64,000 nt of DNA, taken from a virus. The stretch lies in IMG/VR virus record IMGVR_UViG_3300037054_000366, positions 1-64,000 of that record, one strand, 5' to 3'. Each line of letters opens with the position of its first letter. The first letter of the stretch is position 1. Position numbers and translations under genes: made by a program. Shown piece by piece: positions 37,309-44,367 of the stretch. The notes beneath the pieces are model-generated. The model was not told the origin of the DNA. It made no database searches and was given only the letters and a program-made list of their open reading frames with translations.

Positions 37309-37486
37309 AGGGGTGGTCCGTTATGAGGGGGAGTGCATGAATGGGCAAACCTTTAGGGGGAAGTGCTCCATCGAAGTCATCGGTATGGATTGGCCGGAGA
37401 TTGAAGAGAGTATCAAGAACATGCTCTATGTAGAAAAAGGGCTTAGAATCCGATCCCTTCGGGTTACAGGTTTCTACGAAACTTGA
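37277..37486 (+). CDS. hypothetical protein, 69 aa
   Basis: TGGAGG (37265-37270) precedes ATG 37277 within the end of the previous gene. MGFLTRLFGSEGVVRYEGECMNGQTFRG...: beta-rich with a helix (WPEIEESIKNML). Typical of small phage beta-alpha-beta proteins; unknown. Confidence 0.55.
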   Translation: MGFLTRLFGSEGVVRYEGECMNGQTFRGKCSIEVIGMDWPEIEESIKNMLYVEKGLRIRSLRVTGFYET

Positions 37487-37510
37487 GTAATAACCACTGA
37501 GGAGTATCTC

Positions 37511-37780
37511 ATGACCCGACTGGCAACCGAAATTTCTAACAGCACGATGAGCGAGGATGGTATCCTTAGCTCCTCCATTGATATCGATGGGGTGACGTTG
37601 GAGATCAGAATCAAGGGCACTGAAGTGTCCTATCGGCACACCGAACTCTCCAACTGGAGTTCCTGGGAGCGAATTGATGAAGCTCTGAAGGGAATGCGAA
37701 CCTGGGTCAGTTACCAGAAGGAAGCGGCTCAACAGACCCGTGAAACCTACGACTCCTTACTGAAGTTGATCTCCCAGTGA
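37511..37780 (+). CDS. hypothetical protein, 89 aa
   Basis: GAGGAGTATCTC precedes ATG 37511. Beta-rich first half (SSSIDIDGVTLEIRIKGTEVSYRH), helical second half. Unrecognised. Stop overlaps a GTG start. Confidence 0.52.
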   Translation: MTRLATEISNSTMSEDGILSSSIDIDGVTLEIRIKGTEVSYRHTELSNWSSWERIDEALKGMRTWVSYQKEAAQQTRETYDSLLKLISQ

Positions 37781-37902
37781 GCTTACAGACTATCAGCAAC
37801 CCCCTCTGCCTATTCACTTTTTGCACCCTCGTGGCCGCTGTTCCTTTGAGTATTTTCTGGGGAGTTACGGCCACACTTCATTATTTTAAAAGAAAGCACT
37901 AA
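37777..37902 (+). CDS. single-pass membrane protein, 41 aa (GTG start)
   Basis: GTG 37777 overlaps the previous TGA (GTGA). MSLQTISNPLCLFTFCTLVAAVPLSIFWG... has one long hydrophobic helix and a basic end (HYFKRKH). The TAA overlaps the next ATG (TAATG). Confidence 0.5.
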   Translation: MSLQTISNPLCLFTFCTLVAAVPLSIFWGVTATLHYFKRKH

Positions 37903-38183
37903 TGTCCGGACCCATACTTAAACTTGAACATTTTGTTCCGACTGAGGATGGGGGGCTTCAGATATGGATGTTTCGAAGTAAAAATCTGGAGCGATTGGCT
38001 AAGGAAGCTGGGCATCTATGTAGTAATGACCCTACTTTACCAACCGGAGAGAGGATGTTATTTCAGTTCGCCGCAGATGTGAGGCTAGGAGATTTCTTGG
38101 CCTTTTGCACAGCTTTTGACACCACTTACTGGAGTCAACATGGTCCAAGGAGGTCCAATGCGAATCCCAATCGCACTACTTGA
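37902..38183 (+). CDS. hypothetical protein, 93 aa
   Basis: Start overlaps the preceding stop. Alpha/beta (LKLEHFVPTEDGGLQIWMFRSKNLERLAKEAGH); unrecognised. Its end overlaps the next gene by 26 nt. Confidence 0.5.
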   Translation: MSGPILKLEHFVPTEDGGLQIWMFRSKNLERLAKEAGHLCSNDPTLPTGERMLFQFAADVRLGDFLAFCTAFDTTYWSQHGPRRSNANPNRTT

Positions 38184-38337
38184 AGCAGTTCTGAGAAGTA
38201 ACGAAAACGCTGAAGGTGAATATTTTTCGTTGAGGGGCAACAGATTCGTCTGGGCTAAATCAGTCTGGGTGGATGTGGAGGGACGGGTTCATCGGGTCGT
38301 TGATGTAGAACTCAACCCAGAAGAGCCCCCTAGATAA
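38158..38337 (+). CDS. hypothetical protein, 59 aa
   Basis: AAGGAGGTCCA precedes ATG 38158. MRIPIALLEAVLRSNENAEGEYFSLRG, then beta strands (WAKSVWVDVEGRVHRVVDVEL). Unknown. Confidence 0.52.
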   Translation: MRIPIALLEAVLRSNENAEGEYFSLRGNRFVWAKSVWVDVEGRVHRVVDVELNPEEPPR

Positions 38338-38344
38338 AACAAAA

Positions 38345-38377
38345 GTATACCCAAACTGCCCTGACTTAGGGTATAAT
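38345..38377 (+). promoter_or_regulatory. promoter: GTATAC-N21-TATAAT
   Basis: GTATAC (38345-38350) and TATAAT (38372-38377) flank 21 nt ending AGGG, a looser spacing than the 19-nt class. The predicted transcript favours ATG 38395 (GGGGGATCGC upstream) as the start of the next gene. Confidence 0.55.
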
Positions 38378-38394
38378 AAGATATGGGGGATCGC

Positions 38395-38775
38395 ATGACC
38401 GACTACAACGTCTACGAAACCGATGCACTGAAGGCCCTGCTGGATGGAAAGCAGGCGAAACGTAACGACCTGGACTACGAGATCAAGCAGATCAGCACGA
38501 TCCTCAACACCCGTCTGGCTCAGACCTACCGGTTCATCCGGTTCACGGCGATGAAGCAGGGGCAGTTGGACTGCATCAAGACGCTGCGTAACGCTTCCTG
38601 TGCCCCAGGCGGGTGCTACATGGGGCTGAAGGAGGCCAAAGAATTGACCGATCAGCTTAAGGGCCAGTTCATCCGCCCGTTCACCGTGGAGTTCAGGCAC
38701 CTCAGCGATATGCCGGAGGTCATCCAGGCCCTGCACGAATGCTTCGAGTGTGTGCCGGTTGAGGGCGGGGAGTAA
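38395..38775 (+). CDS. hypothetical helical protein, 126 aa
   Basis: N-terminal coil (TDALKALLDGKQAKRNDLDYEIKQISTIL), middle basic segment, C-terminal Cys/Glu-rich end (HECFECVPVEGGE). Overlaps the macrodomain gene by one base. Unrecognised. Confidence 0.55.
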   Translation: MTDYNVYETDALKALLDGKQAKRNDLDYEIKQISTILNTRLAQTYRFIRFTAMKQGQLDCIKTLRNASCAPGGCYMGLKEAKELTDQLKGQFIRPFTVEFRHLSDMPEVIQALHECFECVPVEGGE

Positions 38776-39155
38776 TGTCCAACCCTGTGTTCTGCTTCGG
38801 ATCCAATCTGGCAGGAAGGCACGGGGCTGGAGCAGCCCTGTACGCTGTCCGAACCCAAGGGGCTGTGTGGGGCTGTGGAATCGGCCACCATGGGGATAGC
38901 TATGCGATTCCGACCAAGGGCTGTCATCTGGAAGTGTTGGGTCTGGAGGAGATTGGGGATTACATCACCAACTTCCTCTCTTATGCGGCTCGTCATCCAG
39001 AACTGACATTCAATGTCACCCGGATTGGATGTGGTCTCGCAGGCTATGCGGATGACCAGATGGCCCCGCTGTTCTCACCCGTGGAAAACTGTTTCTACCC
39101 TACCGAATGGAAACCTTGGCTGGGAGAGGCGGCTCACTATCACGATCTTCACTAA
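38775..39155 (+). CDS. macrodomain-like phage protein (A1S_2505 type), 126 aa
   Basis: MSNPVFCFGSNLAGRHGAGAALYAV, GDSYAIPTKGC, and FNVTRIGCGLAGYADDQMAPLF match the A1S_2505-type phage non-structural family, which has a macrodomain-like fold with FGSNLxGxHGxGAA as the nucleotide loop. Macrodomains bind or remove ADP-ribose; possible role in countering ADP-ribose based defence or in NAD metabolism (inference). Full length. Confidence 0.85.
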   Translation: MSNPVFCFGSNLAGRHGAGAALYAVRTQGAVWGCGIGHHGDSYAIPTKGCHLEVLGLEEIGDYITNFLSYAARHPELTFNVTRIGCGLAGYADDQMAPLFSPVENCFYPTEWKPWLGEAAHYHDLH

Positions 39156-39165
39156 AGGCCATCTT

Positions 39166-39282
39166 ATGTTCCCAAAAATTGTAGTAATCTGTGGCAGCAG
39201 TAGATTTGTCGATGTAATGTCGGTGATTAGCTGGTGGATCGAGCGAGACGAGGAAAGAATCACATCTGGAATGTTTGACTAG
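39166..39282 (+). pseudogene. truncated nucleotide/deoxyribosyltransferase-like gene, 38 aa
   Basis: MFPKIVVICGSSRFVDVMSV...ERITSGMFD-TAG matches only the first ~40 residues of the family with KIVxLCGSTRF...xTxxGxIVL..G.F, related to DUF4406 and deoxyribosyltransferases. The remaining ~80 residues are missing. Either a decayed copy or a mini-protein. Confidence 0.5.
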
Positions 39283-39326
39283 CCAATTCAGCCCAATCCT
39301 GGGTATCATAGGGTAAGGAGACAAGA

Positions 39327-39527
39327 ATGCAACCAATTCAAATCAACGATTCTCGTCTGGGGTTCAAGACCCCATCCATGAGTGAACTGCTCCCGCCATA
39401 TGCGGAGATCCCGAAGGAATTCAAGGATTTCAACGGTCGCAACAAATGGCTTCAGACGACTACCGACTGGTTCTTCTGTGGCCTGAAGGGGGCTCAATTT
39501 GACCCCTCCTCTTTTCTGGCCATATAG
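39327..39527 (+). CDS. hypothetical protein, 66 aa (possibly frameshifted into 39503-39739)
   Basis: TATCAT (39304-39309) and AAGGAGACAAGA precede ATG 39327. The part NKWLQTTTDWFFCGLKGAQF resembles a common phage W...WFF.GL motif, then the frame ends at TAG. The -1 frame continues as a membrane/helical protein directly across the end (see next entry), so these may be one gene broken by an indel or joined by frameshifting near a CCTCTTTTCT run. Confidence 0.5.
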   Translation: MQPIQINDSRLGFKTPSMSELLPPYAEIPKEFKDFNGRNKWLQTTTDWFFCGLKGAQFDPSSFLAI

Positions 39528-39739
39528 CCTTCGCTGTAGCCAATATTCCGTGCATACTGACCTATGCGATTTTGGATCGAGAGCGGCACCTTCTGGAGCA
39601 CATTATCGAACTCCATCGTATTGGAGATCAGGTGCGAGAGCAGTTTGATAAGTTCATTAAGTGTGAGGAAAGGGCCAAACAGATGGAGGCGGAGGCCAGA
39701 AACACTCCGTTGGTCTTTGATTTCAAATCCAAAGAATAG
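39503..39739 (+). CDS. open frame with membrane helix and coiled C-terminus, start unclear
   Basis: From after TGA 39500-39502 the frame reads LLFSGHIAFAVANIPCILTYAIL (membrane helix) then DRERHLLEHIIELHRIGDQVREQF and EERAKQMEAEARN to TAG 39739. Codon use is protein-like but no ATG/GTG exists upstream; TTG 39572 is the only near start and would lose the helix. Suggests expression by frameshift from 39327 or a sequencing/assembly indel. Confidence 0.45.
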   Translation, partial: PLLFSGHIAFAVANIPCILTYAILDRERHLLEHIIELHRIGDQVREQFDKFIKCEERAKQMEAEARNTPLVFDFKSKE

Positions 39740-39746
39740 CGATAGC

Positions 39747-39803
39747 AAAATTTCAGGCATATGGAGCCCTTAAGTAGACGGAGCCCATATGCCTGAAATT
39801 TTT
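39747..39803 (+). repeat. 17-bp inverted repeat covering the start of the 39789 gene
   Basis: AAATTTCAGGCATATGG (39748-39764) is the exact complement of CCATATGCCTGAAATTT (39785-39801) and is followed by TTC. The loop carries ACGGAG, the ribosome site for ATG 39789, and the ATG is in the stem. It can act as a terminator for upstream mRNA or as a translational switch. Confidence 0.75.
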
Positions 39804-40004
39804 CAATTAACTCTGAACCTGACCACCGCAGGGACCGATCAGGCTCTAGCCCCCCAGGATATCGCTACGGTGCTGCAAAATGCCGCCAATTTGCTTCTGC
39901 AATACGGGTATCAGAATAACATCTTAGTGTATCAGAATATGGGAATGGTGGGTGATTATAAATTCAAGCCCTCTCCACCTCAAGGTAGCTCAGCACTAAA
40001 CTAA
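39789..40004 (+). CDS. hypothetical protein, 71 aa, paralogue of 40035
   Basis: ATG 39789 after ACGGAGCCCAT in the hairpin. MPEIFQLTLNLTTAGTDQA..., helix (DIATVLQNAANLLLQYG), then beta end (MGMVGDYKFKP). Aligns with the next protein (FQLxxxLTxAGxDxxxxxxxAxxLxxAA), so a tandem duplication. Unknown function. Confidence 0.58.
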   Translation: MPEIFQLTLNLTTAGTDQALAPQDIATVLQNAANLLLQYGYQNNILVYQNMGMVGDYKFKPSPPQGSSALN

Positions 40005-40034
40005 GCTACCAAATTCTCAGATAGGAGACCACTC

Positions 40035-40247
40035 ATGTATACCAATTTCCAATTAAATATTTCACTCACGAACGCTGCCGGTTCAGATCTAACCACCACA
40101 CAGGTGGCTGCAATTCTGACTGCCGCCGCCTCTACGGTCAGCACCAACCTCTATACGAATGAGCCATTGATCTATTCCGGCCAGTTAGTAGGCCATTACT
40201 GCTGGCAGCCCACTGGATCGGCTGGGACTCCTGGAAATGGGGATTAA
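40035..40247 (+). CDS. hypothetical protein, 70 aa, paralogue of 39789
   Basis: TAGGAGACCACTC precedes ATG 40035. MYTNFQLNISLTNAAGSDLT..., helix (QVAAILTAAASTVSTNL), then SGQLVGHYCWQP. Same layout as 39789. The 45966 protein is of similar size and may be a third, more distant relative. Confidence 0.58.
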   Translation: MYTNFQLNISLTNAAGSDLTTTQVAAILTAAASTVSTNLYTNEPLIYSGQLVGHYCWQPTGSAGTPGNGD

Positions 40248-40256
40248 GGCCGTCTA

Positions 40257-40697
40257 ATGCGACTCAACGCCAAGTTGCTGTGTAAAACAGCCGATGAAGA
40301 CACAAAAGAAAAACTTATCGAAAAAGATAAAAATGAAGATTATGGAATGGAGGCCATTTTTGACTTGCATAATATCCGTAGCGAGCTTATAACAGTTGAG
40401 AGAATTAGAAGGTTTGCTTCTGACCTGTGTGATAAAATATCTATGGAAAAAGGACCAGCGTTTACATGGGGGACAGACTCTAATAAAGACGAAATGAAGA
40501 ACCCTAAAGCTATGGGGATATCCCACTTGCAGTTTGTACATAGTTCCTCTATTACCATGCACTGTTTAGATAAAATAGGTAAAGTTTTTATAAATATTTT
40601 TAGTTGTAAATCTTTTGACGACAAAATTGCCCGAGATTTTGTAATTAAAACTTGGGGTGGTGATATTGTCTCTGAACATGTGATCACCAGAAAATGA
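40257..40697 (+). CDS. AdoMet decarboxylase-like protein, 146 aa
   Basis: The pattern GMEAIFDLHNI...RRFASDLCDKI, then LQFVHSSSITMHCLDKIGKVFINIFSCKSFD, matches the SAM decarboxylase (SpeH/SpeD-type) fold, including the serine-rich self-cleavage region (VHSSSITMH) and the strand before CKSFD. Phage members may make decarboxylated SAM or act on SAM to evade restriction or modification. AT-rich compared with flanks, like the next gene. Confidence 0.68.
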   Translation: MRLNAKLLCKTADEDTKEKLIEKDKNEDYGMEAIFDLHNIRSELITVERIRRFASDLCDKISMEKGPAFTWGTDSNKDEMKNPKAMGISHLQFVHSSSITMHCLDKIGKVFINIFSCKSFDDKIARDFVIKTWGGDIVSEHVITRK

Positions 40698-41389
40698 GTA
40701 AAGACCTACCTCATCCCACTTCTGGTGTTTATAGAATAACTAACATTATAGATGGAAAGTTTTATATTGGGTCTTCTCAGAGTATACGAGTTAGATGGAA
40801 TAGGCATAAACTTTACTTGGGAAGGGGGATTCACCCCAACCGCTATTTACAGAATGCCTGGAATCTTTATGGGGGGAGTTCATTTGAATTCTGTGTTATT
40901 ACTTATTGCGAAGTTTCTTTATTAAAAGACAAAGAACAGGAACTTTTAGACAAATATTGGGATAACTGTGAAAGTTGTTATAATATATCAAAAGATGCCA
41001 CATGTCCAATGCGTGGGAGGCATTTAACTGAAGAACAACTATATAGAATGCCATTAAGGTTAAAAGGGAGAAAACAGAGTGAGGAATGGGTAGCAAATAG
41101 TGCAAAATCTCGTAATGGTTTGAAGCGGTCTGCGGCTTTTTGTGAAGCTAACTCATTACGTCAAAAGGGAATGAAGCGGCCTACAAACCATTGCAATAGT
41201 ATATCTAAAGCAACAACGGGCGAGAAAAACCCTAATGCAAAAGTTACAGAAGAAATTGTAACAAGTATAAGAACTGATTATAGATTGGGAATGACATATA
41301 ATCAGTTAAAAAACAAATATGACACTACTTATACTATTGCTAGAAATATCTGTTTAAATATAACCTGGAGGGGGTCTGCACATGAATAA
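40694..41389 (+). CDS. GIY-YIG homing endonuclease, 231 aa
   Basis: Start overlaps the previous stop. GIY-YIG core: SGVYRITNIIDGKFYIGSSQSIRVRWNRH (Tyr, Tyr, Arg) with the catalytic Glu in LLKDKEQELLDKYW. NUMOD3-like middle (MRGRHLTEEQLYRM, KGRKQSEEWVANSAKSR) and C-terminal helix-turn-helix for DNA binding. AT-rich (long A/T runs), indicating recent arrival. Overlaps the DUF3326 gene by 8 nt. Confidence 0.88.
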   Translation: MSKDLPHPTSGVYRITNIIDGKFYIGSSQSIRVRWNRHKLYLGRGIHPNRYLQNAWNLYGGSSFEFCVITYCEVSLLKDKEQELLDKYWDNCESCYNISKDATCPMRGRHLTEEQLYRMPLRLKGRKQSEEWVANSAKSRNGLKRSAAFCEANSLRQKGMKRPTNHCNSISKATTGEKNPNAKVTEEIVTSIRTDYRLGMTYNQLKNKYDTTYTIARNICLNITWRGSAHE

Positions 41390-42392
41390 ACTAGTTGGTG
41401 CCGCTATTTTTCCAACTGGCATTGGACTGTCCATTGGAGGAGATGCTTCGGCTGGTGCAGTTATCCCATTACTTGCTTCTTGTTCGAAAAAGTTAATAGT
41501 CAATCCAAATGGAGTGAATGCGAGTGACTTAGTAGCCTGGGCTGACAACGTTCTCTATGTGGAAGGATCTACGATTGATCGCTTCCTTGAGGGCTCTATT
41601 AACCTTAAAGAATGCAGAACTTACAATAAGATTCTCTGTGTGGTAAATAAGCCGATGTCCATCGCATCTCAAAATGCTGTCAATGCGGCTCGTTGGACGT
41701 TGGGTGCGGATATCGAATTGCTGGAGCTTGACACTCCACTGCGGATGACAGCATTTATCAATCCAGACGGAACGGCTGGGGGTAAACTCTCTGGCCATCA
41801 CGAGTTAGTTAAGCAGATTAAGGATGCAAATATTGATTATGATATCCTTACGGTGCATACTCCAATTGACTGTCCGGATGAAATCGCCAATGCTTACTGG
41901 CGACAAGAGATTCTGGTCAATCCCTGGGGTCGAGTCGAAGCCTTATTAAGTAAATTTCTTTCCTTCGCACTAGACAAACAGGCTGTCCACTCTCCAGTGG
42001 AGTTCTTGGCTGACCCACTCTTTAACAGAATTGCGGTGAAACCGTCCGAGGCCGCTGAAGTAATTTCGAATACGTTTGCTTGGTGTATGTTCAAGGGAAC
42101 CCACCGAGCCCCGATGATAGACCCGGATCGTAATCCTCGTAACCTATCCAATCAGGACATGGATTTTCTCATTTCTCCCTCAGACTGTTGGGGCCGACCC
42201 CATGATGCCTGCCTTCAGAACCACATTCCCATTCTAATCGTCAAAGAAAACACCACATGTTTCAAAGATTTCAAGTATCCGATGGTGGCTCTTGAAAGTT
42301 CCAGGGTAATCTTTGTTGAAAATTACCTTGAAGCGGCTGGGATGCTGATGGCTTGGAACGCTGGAATCGACCCACGGATCATCAGGGCTTGA
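41382..42392 (+). CDS. DUF3326 family protein, 336 aa
   Basis: GGAGGGGGTC precedes ATG 41382. The N-terminal pattern GAAIFPTGIGLSIGGDASAGAVIPLLASCSKKLIVNPNGVNASDL...VLYVEGSTIDRFLEG is that of DUF3326, a family known mainly from cyanobacteria and some other bacteria, with no established reaction. The full family length is present, unusual in a phage; likely metabolic cargo gained by transfer. Ends before a phage-type promoter. Confidence 0.8.
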   Translation: MNKLVGAAIFPTGIGLSIGGDASAGAVIPLLASCSKKLIVNPNGVNASDLVAWADNVLYVEGSTIDRFLEGSINLKECRTYNKILCVVNKPMSIASQNAVNAARWTLGADIELLELDTPLRMTAFINPDGTAGGKLSGHHELVKQIKDANIDYDILTVHTPIDCPDEIANAYWRQEILVNPWGRVEALLSKFLSFALDKQAVHSPVEFLADPLFNRIAVKPSEAAEVISNTFAWCMFKGTHRAPMIDPDRNPRNLSNQDMDFLISPSDCWGRPHDACLQNHIPILIVKENTTCFKDFKYPMVALESSRVIFVENYLEAAGMLMAWNAGIDPRIIRA

Positions 42393-42399
42393 AACTACC

Positions 42400-42430
42400 T
42401 GTAGACAAAGCTCCCTGATCTGGGTATTAT
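42400..42430 (+). promoter_or_regulatory. promoter: TGTAGA-N19-TATTAT
   Basis: TGTAGA (42400-42405), 19 nt ending CTGGG, TATTAT (42425-42430). Fits the class spacing with a weaker first box. Confidence 0.5.
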
Positions 42431-42447
42431 AAATCATGGAGGGACCG

Positions 42448-42630
42448 ATGCGTTTCAAAGCTGAGATGGACACCACCACCAACCGCATGGTGTATCGTCG
42501 GGCACGGAAGCATGAATTGGAGAACAGGGGCTTGATCCACTGCTCTTATTGCCGCTACCACAAGGGCGAGAACTCTGGCCCCTACAAGAAGCATGTCGCC
42601 AAGCCGAAGGGTCGTGACCATCGTGATTAA
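42448..42630 (+). CDS. small CxxC protein, 60 aa
   Basis: GGAGGGACCG precedes ATG 42448. MRFKAEMDTTTNRMVYRRARKHELENRG...HCSYCRYHKGENSGP: one CSYC with nearby His/His, a possible zinc site, basic overall. Overlaps the next gene. Confidence 0.55.
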   Translation: MRFKAEMDTTTNRMVYRRARKHELENRGLIHCSYCRYHKGENSGPYKKHVAKPKGRDHRD

Positions 42631-42805
42631 GAATCGTCCCATCAAACACGCTGTAGTTCATGGTATGATTAGCCAGAATCCCGATTATAGTCCAGCGTTC
42701 ATGAACGGGGTAGCGGCTGGAATCTTGACCTACCATCGAGAAGTGATCAAGCCTCTGGAAGAGCGCATCAAAGAGTTGGAGAGGCGGCTCAATGATAAGG
42801 ACTAA
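42614..42805 (+). CDS. hypothetical protein, 63 aa (GTG start)
   Basis: AAGGG before GTG 42614 gives MTIVIKNRPIKHAVVHGM..., ending in a heptad coil (REVIKPLEERIKELERRLND). Overlaps both neighbours. Unknown; coiled coil suggests dimerisation. Confidence 0.5.
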   Translation: MTIVIKNRPIKHAVVHGMISQNPDYSPAFMNGVAAGILTYHREVIKPLEERIKELERRLNDKD

Positions 42806-43055
42806 GACCTACCATTCCCCTCGTGGAGAGGAGGTCACTCGAACCGACTATACAGAAGAGGGGCGGCTCCACCGTGAGGATGGCCCTGCCATTATCTGTT
42901 CAGATGGTTTGGTCGCTTGGTACCGGGAGGGGCGGCTCCACCGTGAGGATGGCCCTGCCATCTGTTGTGAGGGCTACCAGGGCTGGTTCCTGAATGGCAT
43001 CTGCCAACGAGCAGAATTTGCTTCAGGAACAATTTTCTCTATACAAAAAGACTGA
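42792..43055 (+). CDS. RLHREDGPA-repeat (MORN-like/YwqK-type) protein, 87 aa
   Basis: Two copies of EGRLHREDGPAI separated by ICSDGLVAWYR. These repeats occur in bacterial and phage proteins with MORN/YwqK-like beta hairpins. The two copies are identical over about 36 nt, so the duplication is recent or under gene conversion. Function unknown. Confidence 0.7.
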   Translation: MIRTKTYHSPRGEEVTRTDYTEEGRLHREDGPAIICSDGLVAWYREGRLHREDGPAICCEGYQGWFLNGICQRAEFASGTIFSIQKD

Positions 43056-43069
43056 ATATCGGGTATACT
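43039..43069 (+). promoter_or_regulatory. phage-class promoter: CTATAC-N19-TATACT
   Basis: CTATAC (43039-43044), 19 nt ending ATCGGG, TATACT (43064-43069). Drives the 43085/43261 pair. Confidence 0.72.
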
Positions 43070-43084
43070 AGTGTAGGGGGATTT

Positions 43085-43261
43085 ATGAAGCTCACTGCGT
43101 CCGAACTCAAAACTGCCTTCGCCAAGATGAGCCGTGTCGATCTCCAGGACGAAATTACCCATCTGGAACACATGAAGGCTGATACGCTCAGCAGGGTGGC
43201 TGGTGCGGATGTTTCCGAACTGGACTGCTGCATCAATCTCCGCAAGGAGGCTCTGAAGTAA
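43085..43261 (+). CDS. small protein upstream of RelE-like gene, possible antitoxin, 58 aa
   Basis: GGGGGATTT precedes ATG 43085. MKLTASELKTAFAKMSRVDLQDEI... is mainly helical, acidic/basic mixed. Its TAA overlaps the ATG of the RelE-like gene (TAATG), an arrangement usual for antitoxin-toxin pairs. No DNA-binding fold evident, so the antitoxin role is inferred from position. Confidence 0.45.
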   Translation: MKLTASELKTAFAKMSRVDLQDEITHLEHMKADTLSRVAGADVSELDCCINLRKEALK

Positions 43262-43596
43262 TGGAATACGAGGTCGGAGATCGCATCATCAAAGAGTTGA
43301 AGAAAAATCCGGCCCTCCGGAAGCCCTTCGAAGCAGTATGTGAAAAAATCAAAACCATGACGGAGGAACAGATTCGAGTCTCACCAGGACTCGATCCCCA
43401 TCCGATTGATGTAAAACCCCCCTATTGGTCTCTCAAGATGAGCCGAGGGCAACGAGTAGTATTCGCCTTCACCGGGGGGAAAGTTTACCTTTACGACATC
43501 CCTGAATCTCACGAGAAAGCCTACCGTCAGGGCAGTGAAGCCGCTCAATTGACTGAAATGGTTCTGGCCGAACTGGAGCGCCAGTCGGTAACCTAA
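43261..43596 (+). CDS. RelE/ParE-like protein, 111 aa
   Basis: IIKELKKNPALRKPFEAVCEKI, then YWSLKMSRGQRVVFAFTGGKVYLYDIPESHEKAY follows the RelE superfamily order: helices, a core strand with basic residues (WSLKMSRGQRVVF) and a closing VYLYDI.ESH..AY strand-helix as in many plasmid-type toxins. Catalytic residues cannot be confirmed. Candidate ribosome-dependent RNase or gyrase-binding toxin. Confidence 0.55.
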   Translation: MEYEVGDRIIKELKKNPALRKPFEAVCEKIKTMTEEQIRVSPGLDPHPIDVKPPYWSLKMSRGQRVVFAFTGGKVYLYDIPESHEKAYRQGSEAAQLTEMVLAELERQSVT

Positions 43597-43633
43597 ATCC
43601 CCACAATCAAACAACTTGCTTAAAGGAGAAGAA

Positions 43634-44014
43634 ATGCATCAGCCGAATCTGTTTGCCTGCATCTGTGACGCGACCGAAGAGGTTCCGGTCGGCACTGAGG
43701 GATCCCAGAATGTGGAGTTCTTCGGAGTCCGCACCGACCGAACCAAGGTCACTGCCGAAGAGGTGCGTGGCCTGATCCAGAACCACATCGGTGAGTTCGA
43801 TCAGTGCAACCCCTTCGACGGAGAGGAGCACTCCTACATCGAACTCGGGGGTTTCGTGGGCGACCAGGAAGGTGCGCTGCGCCTCATGGCCATGGGGGCT
43901 GAACTGGGTCTCTGGACCCTTCTGACCCCCACCAGCCTCATGCCGTTCCTGCCGGAAGAGCTTCGTATGCAGATGGCCGGTGCCGGTTTCGTCTGCATCA
44001 AGGCGGGGGTCTGA
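43634..44014 (+). CDS. hypothetical protein, 126 aa
   Basis: AAAGGAGAAGAA precedes ATG 43634. MHQPNLFACICDATEEVPVG..., a conserved-looking Ile/Gly-rich centre (YIELGGFVGDQEGALRLMAMGAELG) and C-terminal FVCIKAGV. Resembles phage proteins of unknown function. A GGCCGGTGCCGG string (43976) occurs inside the gene. Confidence 0.58.
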   Translation: MHQPNLFACICDATEEVPVGTEGSQNVEFFGVRTDRTKVTAEEVRGLIQNHIGEFDQCNPFDGEEHSYIELGGFVGDQEGALRLMAMGAELGLWTLLTPTSLMPFLPEELRMQMAGAGFVCIKAGV

Positions 44015-44015
44015 G

Positions 44016-44186
44016 ATGTGGAAAGGTCTGCAACAGTTCGTCTTCACCCCCTTCGCCAGCGTCTACACGATCCTTGTGGCGAGTGTGGTCCTCTGTGCTC
44101 TTCATGACCACTGCTATCTTGCGGCTGCACTGATCCTGGTTGTCGGAGGGGTCGTTGGAGCCCTCCTTGAGCCCAAGCATGAATAA
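44016..44186 (+). CDS. small membrane protein, 56 aa
   Basis: Starts 1 nt after the previous stop. MWKGLQQFVFTPFASVYTIL... has two hydrophobic segments (ASVYTILVASVVLCAL; LAAALILVVGGVVGALL). Its end overlaps the next gene. Confidence 0.52.
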   Translation: MWKGLQQFVFTPFASVYTILVASVVLCALHDHCYLAAALILVVGGVVGALLEPKHE

Positions 44187-44367
44187 TTTGGATCTCATCG
44201 CTAGGCTCAGGGCCGAGCTAAGCTGGGCCGTTGCTCGTAAGGCTGACAATCCAGCCGTGCAGGCCATGCTAGAAATGCGGAAGGCTGAGGATCCCACTTT
44301 CGTCAACCCTCTCGTTACCGATCAGAACATCAGGGAACTTCTTTTCGATCTAAGGAGCGTCAGATGA
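44179..44367 (+). CDS. hypothetical helical protein, 62 aa
   Basis: ATG 44179 lies within the previous gene end. MNNLDLIARLRAELSWAVARKADNPAVQAM... all helical. Unknown. Overlaps the next ATG by 4 nt. Confidence 0.5.
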   Translation: MNNLDLIARLRAELSWAVARKADNPAVQAMLEMRKAEDPTFVNPLVTDQNIRELLFDLRSVR

